Notes: generated by a model not told the origin, from the letters alone. Shown: positions 11,579 to 21,941, counted from the stretch's first letter. The stretch: 28,746 nt of DNA from Nymphaea colorata (GCF_008831285.2 NW_022205181.1:1-28746); one strand, 5' to 3'. Program-made: numbers and translations.

Positions 11579-12381
11579 TCAAAATATGATAATCAGGGCA
11601 AAGCTCAGGTAGAAGAGGAAAAGTGGGTACATCAGAAGAATCTTGCCCTCAAGACGTTTCAAAACGAGGCCGATCATGTTTCCAGCAGTGTATGAACTCC
11701 ATGCAGCCAAGATAAGGCTCGAAAATACTCCGAAAGCGTTAGTCAATGGAAACAGTATTCCGAGAGTTGCTAAGAGTAGCATTGGTAGCAAAGAATATCC
11801 TAAAAAGCTGGTGACACAATAGAAGCTGATATCGTTTTCCTAAATAAAAGAATGTCTACTCTGGTCATAAAGTTGAAGAGGACGTACATAGCTGTATTTC
11901 CAATTATGAAGCCAGTCAAGATATCACTGAAGTGGATCTTGCCTCCTAATAGGAGTAAAAATCCAAGCAAGAAAGAAATGAGGATTGGTCCTGAGAGATC
12001 AGGCGAATCAATGAGTTCATTATTGACTTCTCCGAGTGTGAGGATGTTGATTACTCTGCTCTTGATCAAATTAATATCAATGCCGATATCTTGAATAAGT
12101 CACTATATTACCCTACAACAGTGGCGGCTACTACATTTCTTCACCATTGTTGCCATTTTCCTGGTTGATGTTGGGATCTAACAGATCAAACATAGAACCG
12201 TCATTATTATTGATTGGATTGGCAGATTGGATGCGGGAAGATTGGATGTATTCATGGGGGATGCTGGATTGAAGGCGATTTGCTGACTGTTGTAATTTTG
12301 GTTAGTCGGAGGGACGTAGTCAAGAGTGATCATGGTGTCTTATTCATCAATTTCAAAGGGGTTTCTGAAGTTGTTATCCAT
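11579..12381 (-). CDS. Yip1-family Golgi/ER membrane protein
   Basis: Yip1/YIPF proteins are five-helix membrane proteins of ER-Golgi vesicles that bind Rab GTPases. The N-terminal part is Asn/Pro-rich and cytosolic. Next comes the nearly invariant family motif EEPPLLEDIGIDINLI, in which three Glu are encoded by TAG. The membrane helices include ISFLLGFLLLLGGKI, FIIGNTAMYVLFNFM, the typical SFYCVTSFLGYSLLPM block, and GNMIGLVLKRLE with a final hydrophobic helix ending LIIIF. Introns: 22 nt at 12090-12111 and 20 nt at 11840-11859, both restoring the family frame exactly. TGA is at 11579-11581. One missing base (probably C) is inferred near 12220. The 5' end lies 83 bp from the interstitial telomeric tract. 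Confidence 0.94.
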
Positions 12382-12464
12382 CTATTGAACAATTATAAAG
12401 TGTATGGAAATTATATACGTAGTCACATTTGAAGCAATCATATATCATTTTGCACACTATCGAA

Positions 12465-12490
12465 GGGTTGGGGTTGGGGTTGGGGTTGGG
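12465..12490 (+). repeat. Interstitial telomeric repeat tract (G4T2)
   Basis: A 26-bp run of GGGTT followed by perfect GGGGTT units lies inside the 234-bp divergent spacer between the Yip1 gene (start 12381) and the EF-hand gene (start 12616). It has the strand orientation of a right-hand chromosome end. It is entered in the same phase as the terminal telomere at 28634 (unique DNA, then GGGTTGGGG). It may be a former telomere, a chromosome-breakage/telomere-addition site, or an assembly join. Confidence 0.95.
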
Positions 12491-12615
12491 TAATGAAATA
12501 TGTATTGATCTATTTTTGGGTCATATTGTCGGAGTATTTTAAGTTGTAAAATATAAGATTAATTACAAATGCAAATGTTTATAATAAATTAATCAAAAAA
12601 ATAACGGATAGATTA

Positions 12616-14019
12616 ATGTTTCCAAACCCAATCATACACTATCTGACCCTTCTTGGCACAAATGAGCGAAAGATAACATATTGTCGTTAAATCCTTGCCG
12701 CAAATCATAACTTTATGCCACTTTAACTCTTCAAAAACTCATCGAAATCCAGCAAAAGCCAATTGAAAAGGAATTAGTTCTATTAAATGCTGGAAGATTT
12801 GGGAGCATCGTTCTGCGATGAGGAGAAAAACTTAATATTCGGTTATTTCCGAATAGATGAGAAGTAATATATCAGTTATGATTAATTTTATGCCGAAATC
12901 GTACCACAAAACGATCAAACTCTTAAAAAAATAATATAAAATAGACGGAGGGACGATTTCGAGTTAGATTACCCTTTAAGATATGCCTTGAACAAATATT
13001 TTATTCAGGTTTGCTAAAGCCAGCTCGAGCTTGAACTCAATATAGCCTTCCAAATCTAGCCAACCGAAAAAATAGAAAGCAAAAGCTTCAAGAGCAGAAT
13101 ATCGGTTTAGTCGGTATAACATTTCATGAATCTTCATTCGAAATATCCAGCCAAAAATTAGATCGAATGCATCCTGAAGGAAATTAACCAAAACAAAGGT
13201 CCAAACCAAAGAAATGCACGGATAAGGGATTATATTACAAAACATCTCAAGATTAACAAACTAAATAAAGGAGACTTGCCGAAGATTATACCTTATGCTA
13301 CTTCTCTCACAATCAAACCAAAAAAAAGAGAATCAGTTCCTAAAATAAAAGGAAAGGAAAATAGCCCTTGCAAGAAAGAAAGAAGCATCTTGAACGATTC
13401 CATAGCTTCAAGTAGTAAAACATCGATTATTAATAAGTCTTTGGCAACGGCTCATACACTTGGTGATGTTTAAGGTAAAATTAAAAAATTGCTTAATGCA
13501 ATCACTCTAAAGCCAGCTTCTCTTACCTTTAAGGCATAAAACAAATAGATTAAGCCCTTGCAATAAAAGATTACAAAAAAATCATCCCCACAAAAAAACA
13601 TCTAAAGATCAAGAAACACTGAGACAAATAAGCAAAAAAATACTGAATAAAAAAATGAATAGAATATATCTTTCGAGAGAAATAGGCAAAGCAGCTCGGT
13701 ATAGCGTTAACGATTGAGAAAAAGATTCAATCTTTAGGAATAGACAACCGAAAGATCCTACAAGTCAGCTAAAAAAGTCGAGCCATAATAGAAGCTAATG
13801 AAGACTCCTCAAACAATTGCGAAGAATCTCTATCGATAGTCATCCTAAGAGAAGACAGTTAACCAAACAAGCTTGCTTTTCTAAGATGAGCTTTCGCATC
13901 GGTATCGAAAGTATAATTATCTGAAATAGGGCAAAAGGTAATATTCGAGAAGAATCGACCCCTTTCAATGCTAAATTGAATCTCCTCAAAAAATAAATCC
14001 ACCTTCAAGAAGACGATGA
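12616..14019 (+). CDS. EF-hand protein with long basic low-complexity tail
   Basis: One uninterrupted frame of 467 codons, with TAA/TAG as Glu and no frame slips. Near residues 40-95 a calmodulin-like EF-hand pair is visible: LFKNSSKSSKSQLKRNEF, then YEMLEDLGASFCDEE, then FRIDEKEYISYDEFYAEIVP. In both loops the position-12 glutamate before Phe is a reassigned codon (TAG at 12775, TAA at 12883). Loop 1 lacks good acidic ligands and loop 2 is partial, so calcium binding is uncertain. The rest (residues ~170-467) is Lys/Ser/Asn/Glu-rich and probably disordered. The start ATG is the first in the frame, 125 bp after the interstitial telomere tract. No function beyond possible calcium or scaffold binding can be given. 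Confidence 0.75.
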
Positions 14020-14178
14020 TCTATCTATAACCAACATTTTCTTAATCTTCAAAAAAATATTCCTAATTTGTTGGAAAAACAAAGCAAAGCATAACTGAAG
14101 CAGTAGTTTACTTCCATAAAAATATTAGCATTTTCTAAACCTAAAAACTAAGAATAAATTCGAAAAATATTGAATTTG

Positions 14179-17100
14179 ATGAGTTTTCTTTGTGCAAATG
14201 CTATTATATTATTAGCATTATATCCCGATGATAAGGAAGGGCCAAATCTTAATTATCCTACTTTTAATATTGTACTTTTGGTGAGATTCAGCTCCACATC
14301 CCCAACCATTAGTAACCCCGCGCAATTTCCACCCGATGGCCTACCAGGGTAGGCGCTCGCATCGACCCATCCATAATCAAGGAGTGAACACATAAACAAC
14401 CAATAGAATTTAAATTAAACAGACACTAAGCCTGAAGAGGTGGAGTCGAGTAGTAAAGATGAACATAATTAATAAAAAAATTAGCATGTCGTCAAAATAC
14501 CCGGCATTGGTTTAAGCATCCTCTTCATCTTTGGCGCTCTCCTTTATGGATCCCTTCTCAAGCTGTTCAGTCGATATACCTCAGTACGCATAAATTGATT
14601 AAGATACCCTATAACCCTCTTCTCCTGATATCTGGCATCATTATGGGACTCTACTACCATCATCTCAGCATCCTCGGACAGCCATCTTTTTGGTGAGCCA
14701 AGCGGAACCTCATGGAATACTTGCCATTTTCTTGCCCATATTGATTTCGAGGGCGCTTTCAAGACATAATGGCATGTCTTTAAGAAATTCATTGGATAGA
14801 GTCTCATAATCGGTGTCCTTTCGTCAGTAGTAGGGGCCTTGCTCATTATGCTAGCCATAAAACTGGTGATTGACGTAAATGACGTACTTTTTATGAGATT
14901 TAGACATATTTTTGGCACGAAGCTTTGCTTATGGGAAGTATCCTAACATGTACGGATGTTCTTTCTTTCATCATAAAACTGAAGCGAGGTGGAACCCCCC
15001 AAAAGATAACAGCGATTATTGAAGGAGAATCTCTGTTCAACTATTGCACATGCGTCTTAATCTTCCAATTCATTTCAGTAGTCTATTTCCTATTAAGTTC
15101 TCACGTGGAACAACATAGATAATCTAATTTTGGGGATACCTTTCTTTACTGATCGAGTAAGTATTCGGTGGCATTCTTTTCGGTGTTTTGATGGGGATTA
15201 TCGGAGTATACTGCATAAAGCGAATGATCTATGATGGAGTGCTGGTTGTCACAATCATGATCATCTTCTGCTACACTATCTACCTCGCAGCCGAGTTCAG
15301 CACTATCCGCGTCTCGGGAATCATCTCACTTGCCATCTTTTCCCTTTATATGAACGCATTCGGAAAGACTTGGCTCTTCGGGTAAACTGGAGAATTCGTC
15401 AATAGCTTTTGGAACTATATGGTGTTTGTTGCTGAAACAAGCATCTTCATGATTGCTGGAGTGTTTGTAGGCGTCAATATGATCAACATCTAGCAAAGCA
15501 CAATCAACCTGCAATAGTAATTTATAATCACTATCTACATATACATTGCAGTCTTTTTCTCAAGATTCCTATCTATTGGAGCCTTTATGCACTATTTGAG
15601 GAATTTGGGAGATGGGATAAACTGGAGGGAAGTTGTAGTGCTTACCTTCGCAGGATTGAAGGGTGCTATCGGCATTTCCTTAGCCATGCACGTATATGAG
15701 AATGAGCATTTGCAAAAACAGTAGGGTCCCTAATTCTCTTTCATATTGCTACAAACTCTCTTTCACATTAATAATCCAAGGAATATCAACTAGCCTGGTA
15801 GTGAAGATGCTTGGTGTATCGACAATCAAGAAAGTTGAATATAAATTTTCAAGGAATATCTTTTCTCGTTTGAGAACTTGGTGAGAAGAAAGTATAGCAT
15901 CTCAAAAAAGAGAAAGCGTAAAGCTATACTATGGCAGATTGGTAAGCAGTAGAAAAAGAAATTGGACTGTAGCAATACACGTAAATGTAAAAATCTGTTG
16001 CTGAAATAATAAATAAGAACGTGGCTATCTAAACGAAATTTGGCAAAACTCAAATCTTTAAACTGTAGAATGTACTGAAAGACTATGTGTAATTTGCATA
16101 GGATTTGGAAGACTCATCAAGAAGAAATATTCAATTTGATCTTTAAGTATAATTCCGAAAGCGATTCCTGAAGGATTTGATTGCCACTTATTGGGAATTC
16201 CACTAAAAAAACTTCACATCTCCTGCAGCATTGATGCTTCTGATCCAATCTGCTAACATCGATCTCAATAAAGAAACCGAGAGATTCAAAGTTGGAATTG
16301 GATAAAAAACTAAGTTTCTTTTAACATGCGCATTTTTTCGAACTAATGAAGGTCACCCTCATAAGCCACATTTCTAAGTCATATCTCTTCGAGTATGTAT
16401 CTTTCTGCTATGATGTGGTGAGCTCCTATATAAAGGCAAATGAGCAGGTCGTTTGATCTTCTTTATTTTACGAAAAAAGTAGCCACCAGAATGAAGAAGA
16501 GGAAAGCAAGACAATGATCAATGTGCTCAGAGAGAGTGAGGAGAACCAGAAATAAGCCTAGTTCTTCTTGAAGAATTATCTTGAGCCGAGTTTTCCTTAA
16601 ATTTAGCGAGAAGTAAAGACTAGAAAAGTTTCATTCTTTATCCTTCATAGTTTCAAGGCAATTATCGATGATAACAATGATAATGGTCAGCTATAGCCAA
16701 ACTAGTATGATTTACTCAATCACATCATCGACACAAAGTCTCTACAGCTTAACCTAACCTCGCCTTAATGGGAATAATCGAACCTCTTCAACATTCTCAA
16801 AGAAAACCAAATATTTAAAAACCTTCCTGACCCTATCTTGCAACTTTTATCTGAGGATTTGGGAGAAGATTTTACATTTGACGCAAATGAACGCATTATG
16901 GATAATAACGAAATTGCCAAATTCTTCTATTTTGTGAAAAAGGGAGGATGCATCGTAGAATTTACAAATGAGTCCCTTGTATATAAGCAGCCTATGCTTG
17001 CAGGTGACACGTTTGGATTTGATCCTTAGTGACAAACCAATACCACTCAAAAGCCACTGCCAACACTATGGCTTAAATAGTCCAGATAAAAAAGTCCTTA

Positions 17101-17581
17101 TGATACGCATATTCGATGCTTTTCCTCAGTTTGAGACAATTTATTGGAAGACTCACATATTCCAGTGCTACAAAATGTTCGTGAAAAAGGATGATATCAC
17201 ATACCGGATTGGCCATTTCCATGAATAGGAACTCAAAGAGATTATTGATGGATTTTATCTTCAAAAAATCCAGCCTTGCTTCATCTAAGAATTCGAAAAA
17301 GATATGATTTTCATTCGAGGACACGTATAGATCATTCCAAAGATAAAAACTAATAATTAAGTGATAAAAATGTGGAAAAATAGAGAATATCTTTACCCGA
17401 AAATAGTCCATATGCAGCTTTTCCCTTCGAATTCATCAGTAGAAATGAATAAGTTATCATAAAAGTAAAAGAACCTTCAATCTTCCTGGTAGGATAATTA
17501 GACTACGACTTGTTCGAAAAATTATCTGTCCGTTTGAGCAAAATGGGAAGCAAGATGAGTAAGAAGATGTCAACACTGTGA
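14179..17581 (+). CDS. Na+/H+ exchanger with cyclic-nucleotide-binding domain (SOS1/SLC9C-like)
   Basis: A plasma-membrane-type cation/proton antiporter. An N-terminal signal-like helix (MSFLCANAIILLALYP) and an acidic linker precede the exchanger helices. Landmarks: IPYNPLLLISGIIMGLYY, ILAIFLPILIFEGAFK, MGSILTCTDVLSF, IIEGESLFN, FVNSFWNYMVFVAETSIFM and LTFAGLKGAIGISLAM. The tail carries ATYWEFHEKN, as in SOS1-type antiporters. A cNMP-binding fold follows: NLFNILKENQIFKNLPD, FVKKGGCIVEF, LAGDTFGFDP and HSKATANTMAEI. The end, FLVGELDYDLFEKL, leads to TGA at 17579-17581. A 20-nt intron (15078-15097) joins FQFIS to FSRGTTEIIEFWG. About seven single-base deficits in T or A runs are inferred (for example 14687-14691, 14745-14747, 15709-15711, 17026-17027, 17086-17091), and one in-frame TGA lies at 16454-16456. 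Cyclic nucleotides may gate transport. Confidence 0.9.
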
Positions 17582-17640
17582 TTGCTTATATAAATCAACC
17601 AAAAATGTTTTACCGATCTTTTGATTTTATAATTATACCT

Positions 17641-17998
17641 ATGGCGACAACAAAATAATAAACCCTACAACCAAAAGAAGCTCCAATCGAAAAACCTTAT
17701 CTTGTGTACTAATGATAACAATTAGAATGGGCCTTCCGTTCGCCTCCAAGAAAGTTGTCAATGACTTCCTCCTAGCAACCTTTCTGATAGTGGTCGTGCC
17801 GCTCTTGGTAGTTGGTTGGGAAATATGTACTTCAAAGAGGCAACACATCTAAGCGAGCTTTAAAAAGTAGCATATGCAGTGGTCCCCGTGGTCATTTACA
17901 TGAACATTGTCATCGGAATATATGTCTATCGGGTCATCAAGGATCCTGAAAACTACAAAAAAGATCCTCCTCTCGTTATCAGGGCAAAGAAAGAGTGA
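17641..17998 (+). CDS. VMA21: V-ATPase assembly factor VMA21-like
   Basis: A small two-helix membrane protein of about 112 residues. VMA21 is an ER chaperone for assembly of the V0 sector of the vacuolar proton pump. The layout fits: a short hydrophilic N-terminus (MATTKEETLQPKEAP), helix 1 (VNDFLLATFLIVVVPLLVV), a short lumenal loop (MYFKEATHLSELE), helix 2 (VAYAVVPVVIYMNIVIGIYV) and a charged tail ending with lysines (RAKKE), as in ER-retrieved VMA21 proteins. A 20-nt intron (17706-17725) joins PYLV to MGLPFASKK. One missing T is inferred near 17815. TGA is at 17996-17998. The call rests on topology and helix pattern, as the family has few invariant residues. Confidence 0.8.
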
Positions 17999-18059
17999 TC
18001 GTAATCGTTATAATTTGCATATAAGCTGATAGCAACTATTTGAGCCAAGCATACAATCA

Positions 18060-19334
18060 TCACTTTTTATGTCTACTCACAAAAGCTTCAAGTCTTTCAA
18101 AGAAAGAGTTGTAAAGCGGAGCCAAAGCGCATGTGAGAAGCCTAAATCCAAGGCATCCACTTCCCATAATAGAGATTGGCAGCACGTTCACGCTTTCTTC
18201 CTCTCTGAGCTTCTTCACAAAGTCAATATCACTTGAGATGTTTGAGAATTTTTCAATGTCGATTTCCACTGTTAAGTAAATGGTTCCTTGCGCTGGAAGT
18301 GGTCTGAGTCCATGAACATGCTATGATAATATGGTAAATACCTGTAGTCTTTACGTGAGCATTTTGTAGTTTTCATAGATAATATCCATTTTTCCAGCAG
18401 TAAAAATGCCGACTTCCTCGAAAATCTTAGGGAGGGCATACTGTGTAAAGGTATTTGTGTGCAGGAAGATAGTGGCGATGACTTAGAGGTTTCTTTTGAT
18501 TTGTTATAAGATGTTGTGCTTGTCAAAGATAATTGTCCAAGATTGCACCCACCCAGGGACAGATAATATCTTTTCAACTCTAAAATAACTTGAATTTTAC
18601 CCACTCAAGACAACGACAGGAGTATCTTCTGTAAGCTATCCGAATGAATGGTACTATACTCCAGGATAGACTTGCCTGAAATAGACCTAGTCAACTACAA
18701 TGGGGATTTCGTGCTTGTCTGAAAATTCAAGAATTTAGGTCATATGCTTTTTTGAGAAAACTGTTCCCATCGGGTTGGTTGGGTTGATGATATAGATGAA
18801 AGATGTTTTTTCGTTGACTAGGGTGGCAAGATGGTCAAGATCGATTTCAAAGTTGCTTTCTTTTTTGAGCTTGTATGGTACTGCTACTCTCTTCAAGGCT
18901 GGGCAAACATCCTGGTAGAAAGGATAGCCAAGCTCAGGCACAAGCACCTCTTCTCCCTCGTTGGTAAAGGCCAACAGACAGCCTAACAGTCCCATATTAA
19001 CGCCATGATTGATGTGAATATTCGAGATGTCGACATCAAACTTGGGATGATAAAGGTTTTTGACTGCAGTCCTGAGCTCTGGAATTCCTGTTGAGCCACA
19101 GTATCCATGATGATCTTCATTTAAAATGCTTTCCCTGAGGAGTTCATAGCCTTAATGATTGAAAAAGTACCTCTTTCCGGCATTTGAAATTCCTTCTGAC
19201 CATACACAGTAGGGTCACCGCTTAAAAAGGAAATTGCTCTTTCTCGGGTTGATTGGCCATGTCGCGACTTCATCAAGAAATTTGCAAATAGGGAAATTGA
19301 TATTTTTTGCAAAATGAGAAACCTTTACGTCCAT
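18060..19334 (-). CDS. Class I PLP aminotransferase, tyrosine-aminotransferase-like
   Basis: A fold-type I aminotransferase of about 415 residues, predicted to move an amino group from an aromatic or similar amino acid to a 2-oxoacid. Motifs in order: NPRK, FLSGDPTVYG, GYCGSTGIPELR, VPELGYPFYQDV, IINPTNPMGTVFSKKH, IPIVVDEVYF (TAG encodes the Glu of D-E-V-Y at 18687-18689), VEKILSVPGW and GLRPLPAQGTIYL. The C-terminus, SVNVLPISIMGSGCLGFRLL, matches the tyrosine aminotransferase end. The lysine five residues before PGW aligns with the PLP lysine. The arginine expected right after PGW is absent (PGWVQSW). Two frame corrections are needed near the N-terminus (around 19200 and 19230). TGA is at 18060-18062. 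It is convergent with VMA21, 61 bp apart. Confidence 0.88.
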
Positions 19335-19397
19335 GTGATAGATTTATTTATCTGATTATCTATTAGATTTTGGTATGGTAGAATAAATGTCATATTT

Positions 19398-20840
19398 TCA
19401 ATCAAATACTCCAAACCTGATTTGGAAGTTGACAGGATCACGAAGATTTTGGTTTGGTATTGGACGCATTGCAAAGGACTTATATTTGCGCGGTTGGTCC
19501 CACATAGAGTGAAACACCTAGTCCTGTAGATGCAGTAGCGAAGGGCCTAAATGGCTTCTGCTTGAGAAAAGAAAGGCCAGCTTGTGCATATAAAAAGGAA
19601 ACAACTCTCGCCTACTGTAGTACTGGATAGTTGTGGATGTTGAACTTTAGAGAGCCTTTCATATTTGCGAAGCTAGGCACAGGAGTCCTGTTCGGTTCAT
19701 ACCCTCTAACGTCTAGAGATTCAAGCACATCGTTCACATATCTATGCCTCCGAACTCCTTAATAGCAGAGATGGAAAAATTGGTTTACAATGTTGATTTC
19801 CAAAAGAATTTTCTAGATAACTCAATTATTACTTCGCAAGTTCATTATCGATCCAGTTCCTCACTTTATACGTATCGAAGAACTTTCGAAATGATATTAA
19901 ATCTTGAAGAAGCTGGCATGACCCAAAAGGGGAAGAGCCAATTCAGTTTTTATCTCTGAGTGTTATCCTTGAGTTATGTCTTCAAACTGAATGTTGCTCT
20001 TGAATGTATGGCTGTATTTGAATCCCACCTTGCGGGAGGGACGGTAGAACTCTTGGCCATCATTCTGTAGATGTCTTCGTGGATAGATGGCTTGCGAAGA
20101 GAAATATCAGCCTCGAATCTATTCTTGCCTTCATGGAACGCCCATCCAAAGGATGAAGATTCGTTATCAATCCCTTTGAATATGTATTCGTTTGCTGATC
20201 TTATGTGATATGAGGAGCTTCCACTCTTCAGGGGATTATTCCATTCAAGGCCAGCTTGATAGTAGCGCTTGCGGATACTTGAAATAGGCCATTCTAAATT
20301 TAGCTCAAGCGTATCGTATTTTTTAAACGGAGAGCGATATCCGACTTTAGCTGTGAAGTTTCCCATGCCTTTGCGATCGAAGGATTGGTTGATGCTGCCA
20401 AATAGAGGATTTTTTCTTTATGCTTGGATATACAGGCATGGGATGAAGTCAGGATACTTCACTTATTCCTTTTTCTTCTGGACGATCAGCGAGTTGCGTT
20501 CATGCTCCTTCTCTCGAATCTGGAGCTAAAGCTCATCCTTCGCCTATACTATGCATCTCAAATATTCCTTCTCTTCTTCGAGTTCCAGCTTTAATATTTC
20601 CTCTCGCTTGCCGTAATGCTCCTCGAGATAGCTAACCTTCTGGCCGCTTTTCGCTGCGAAGTGAACGGTGATTGCTTTGTAAAAATTGGATTCTGCCATT
20701 TCGTTGAGTCGTTCCTGCAATTTCCCCATGGCCTAATTGAAGGTAACTTCCTTCAATTTGAGGCTCTCTTCTTCTGACTATATTTAAATCTCTTAGAATT
20801 TTTGCTCGAAGTCGAGGGCGTCTGTGAGATGTAGATCCAT
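19398..20840 (-). CDS. Sam50/Tob55-like mitochondrial outer-membrane barrel protein
   Basis: Sam50 (Omp85 family) inserts beta-barrel proteins into the mitochondrial outer membrane. The C-terminal two thirds shows alternating barrel strands: NFTAKVGYRSPF, RYYQAGLEWNNPL, KVGFKYSHTFK, IKTELALPLLGHASFFKIE, VSFLYAQAGLSFL, TGLGVSLYVGPTAQIE and the final strand VNFQIRFGVFD before TGA (19398-19400). LDVRGYEPN sits where the family has its L6-loop R-G-(F/Y) motif. TAA codes Glu in FFKIE and AQIE, both usually acidic. The N-terminal ~140 residues are highly charged and helical (LELEEEKEYLRC, LQIREKEHERN), with no obvious POTRA domain. Frame corrections are needed near 20050, 19850 and 19470. The start ATG at 20838-20840 diverges from the SPFH gene by 73 bp. 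Confidence 0.78.
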
Positions 20841-20913
20841 AGACCTCAATTATAATTCATATAGTCACTCGATACTTGTTGTAATCTATATAATTCACCC
20901 TTTAAATCTTTTG

Positions 20914-21941
20914 ATGGAAGACAAACACCCAGAAACCAACCTCAACTTTATCCAAAATTTCGACAGCCTCGAAGTCACCAAACAGAAGTTTGGCCGCGAA
21001 ACCAACGAGCATTTACTCAATAAGGACTCGCCGGAAAAAAATGCACAAACTGCCTATCGCCGGCCTGCCAGCGATAAAAAATTAGTTCTAAACTAGTACG
21101 AGAATGAGTTTTCTAACGACGATTTCTGCTTCCCAACGTTTTATCAAAGGTAGGTTTTTGCTGTGTGCCATGCAAGGTCTACTGTCCTTGCTTGTTTTGT
21201 GTCTGTTGCCCATGCAAATCAAACCCTCTATTTCAGCAGGAGATGAAGAGCCTGGGATTGTTGCAGGAGTGGGGCCGTTTTGAGAAAGTTTTAGAACCGG
21301 GATTGCATATCATTAATCCCATTTCACAGTCAGTCCTTTAGATCAACCAGCAAACTCAGATCCTCGAATACCGACAGATCGGAATCAGCAAAGACAACGT
21401 CCAATTTGATCTGAAAGTTGTTGTTTCTACCGTGTCATCGACAGTCTTAAACTTGCATATCGACTTGGTAATTACGATGTCGTAAATTGCCTTACCTAAA
21501 TCGCCACAGGGTCTCTCCGGAGCGTGCTGGGATAGAACATTCTGCAAGTAATAATCGAAAATCGCGAGCTAATTACTCAAAAATTCACAGAGGAGTTGAA
21601 CAGGCAAGTGAAATATTGGGGGCTCTATGTATAGATTCCTCCCTTAAGGGTAAAAATGCCTTAATCTAGAGATCACTATCGACAAGGAAGTTCAGCGTAC
21701 GCTTGAGGCAGTAACAGAGACTAAGCGTCGCAGCGAAGCCATGATCATAAACTTCAAAGCAGAAGTAGAATGCAGTAAGCTCATCAAAGAGATTGCAGTT
21801 TACATCAGCAACAAAGCTTCATTCCAAATCAGGTATCTCAACATGATTGAAGGCATCCTGAGTAATCCTGCACAACAAAGCATTGTCATCATGAAAACTT
21901 CAATGGATGATGAATATGAAAAAATGGGTCTTAGCAAATGA
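20914..21941 (+). CDS. SPFH/band-7 (stomatin-like) protein
   Basis: SPFH proteins form large membrane-attached oligomers. After a hydrophilic N-terminus (MEDKHPETNLNF...) comes a cysteine-packed segment (CCVPCKVYCPCLFCVCCPCK), then the band-7 core. Core landmarks: WGRFEKVLEPGLHIINPISQ, ILEYRQIGISKDNVQFDLKV, YRVIDSLKLAYRLGNYDVV, ATGSLRSVLGENILQ, YWGLYVEI, and the helical tail KEVQRTLEAVTETKRRSEAM leading to QIRYLNMIEGIL. TAG codes Glu in WGLYVEI and VLGEN. A 20-nt intron (21650-21669) sits just before ITIDKEVQ. Missing single T residues are inferred at 21155-21159, 21424-21426 and 21636-21637. TGA is at 21939-21941. The cysteines suggest membrane anchoring by acylation, because no transmembrane helix is evident. 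Confidence 0.92.

Noticed and set aside
14272-14291. 20-nt GTA...CAG candidate intron in the exchanger N-terminus
   Set aside because: Splicing shifts into a frame ending at TGA near 14384. The unspliced frame runs into the first exchanger helices with a plausible acidic linker.
14544-14918. Minus-strand 124-codon open frame opposite the exchanger
   Set aside because: It is the antisense shadow of clear transmembrane helices of the plus-strand exchanger and has no recognisable motifs.
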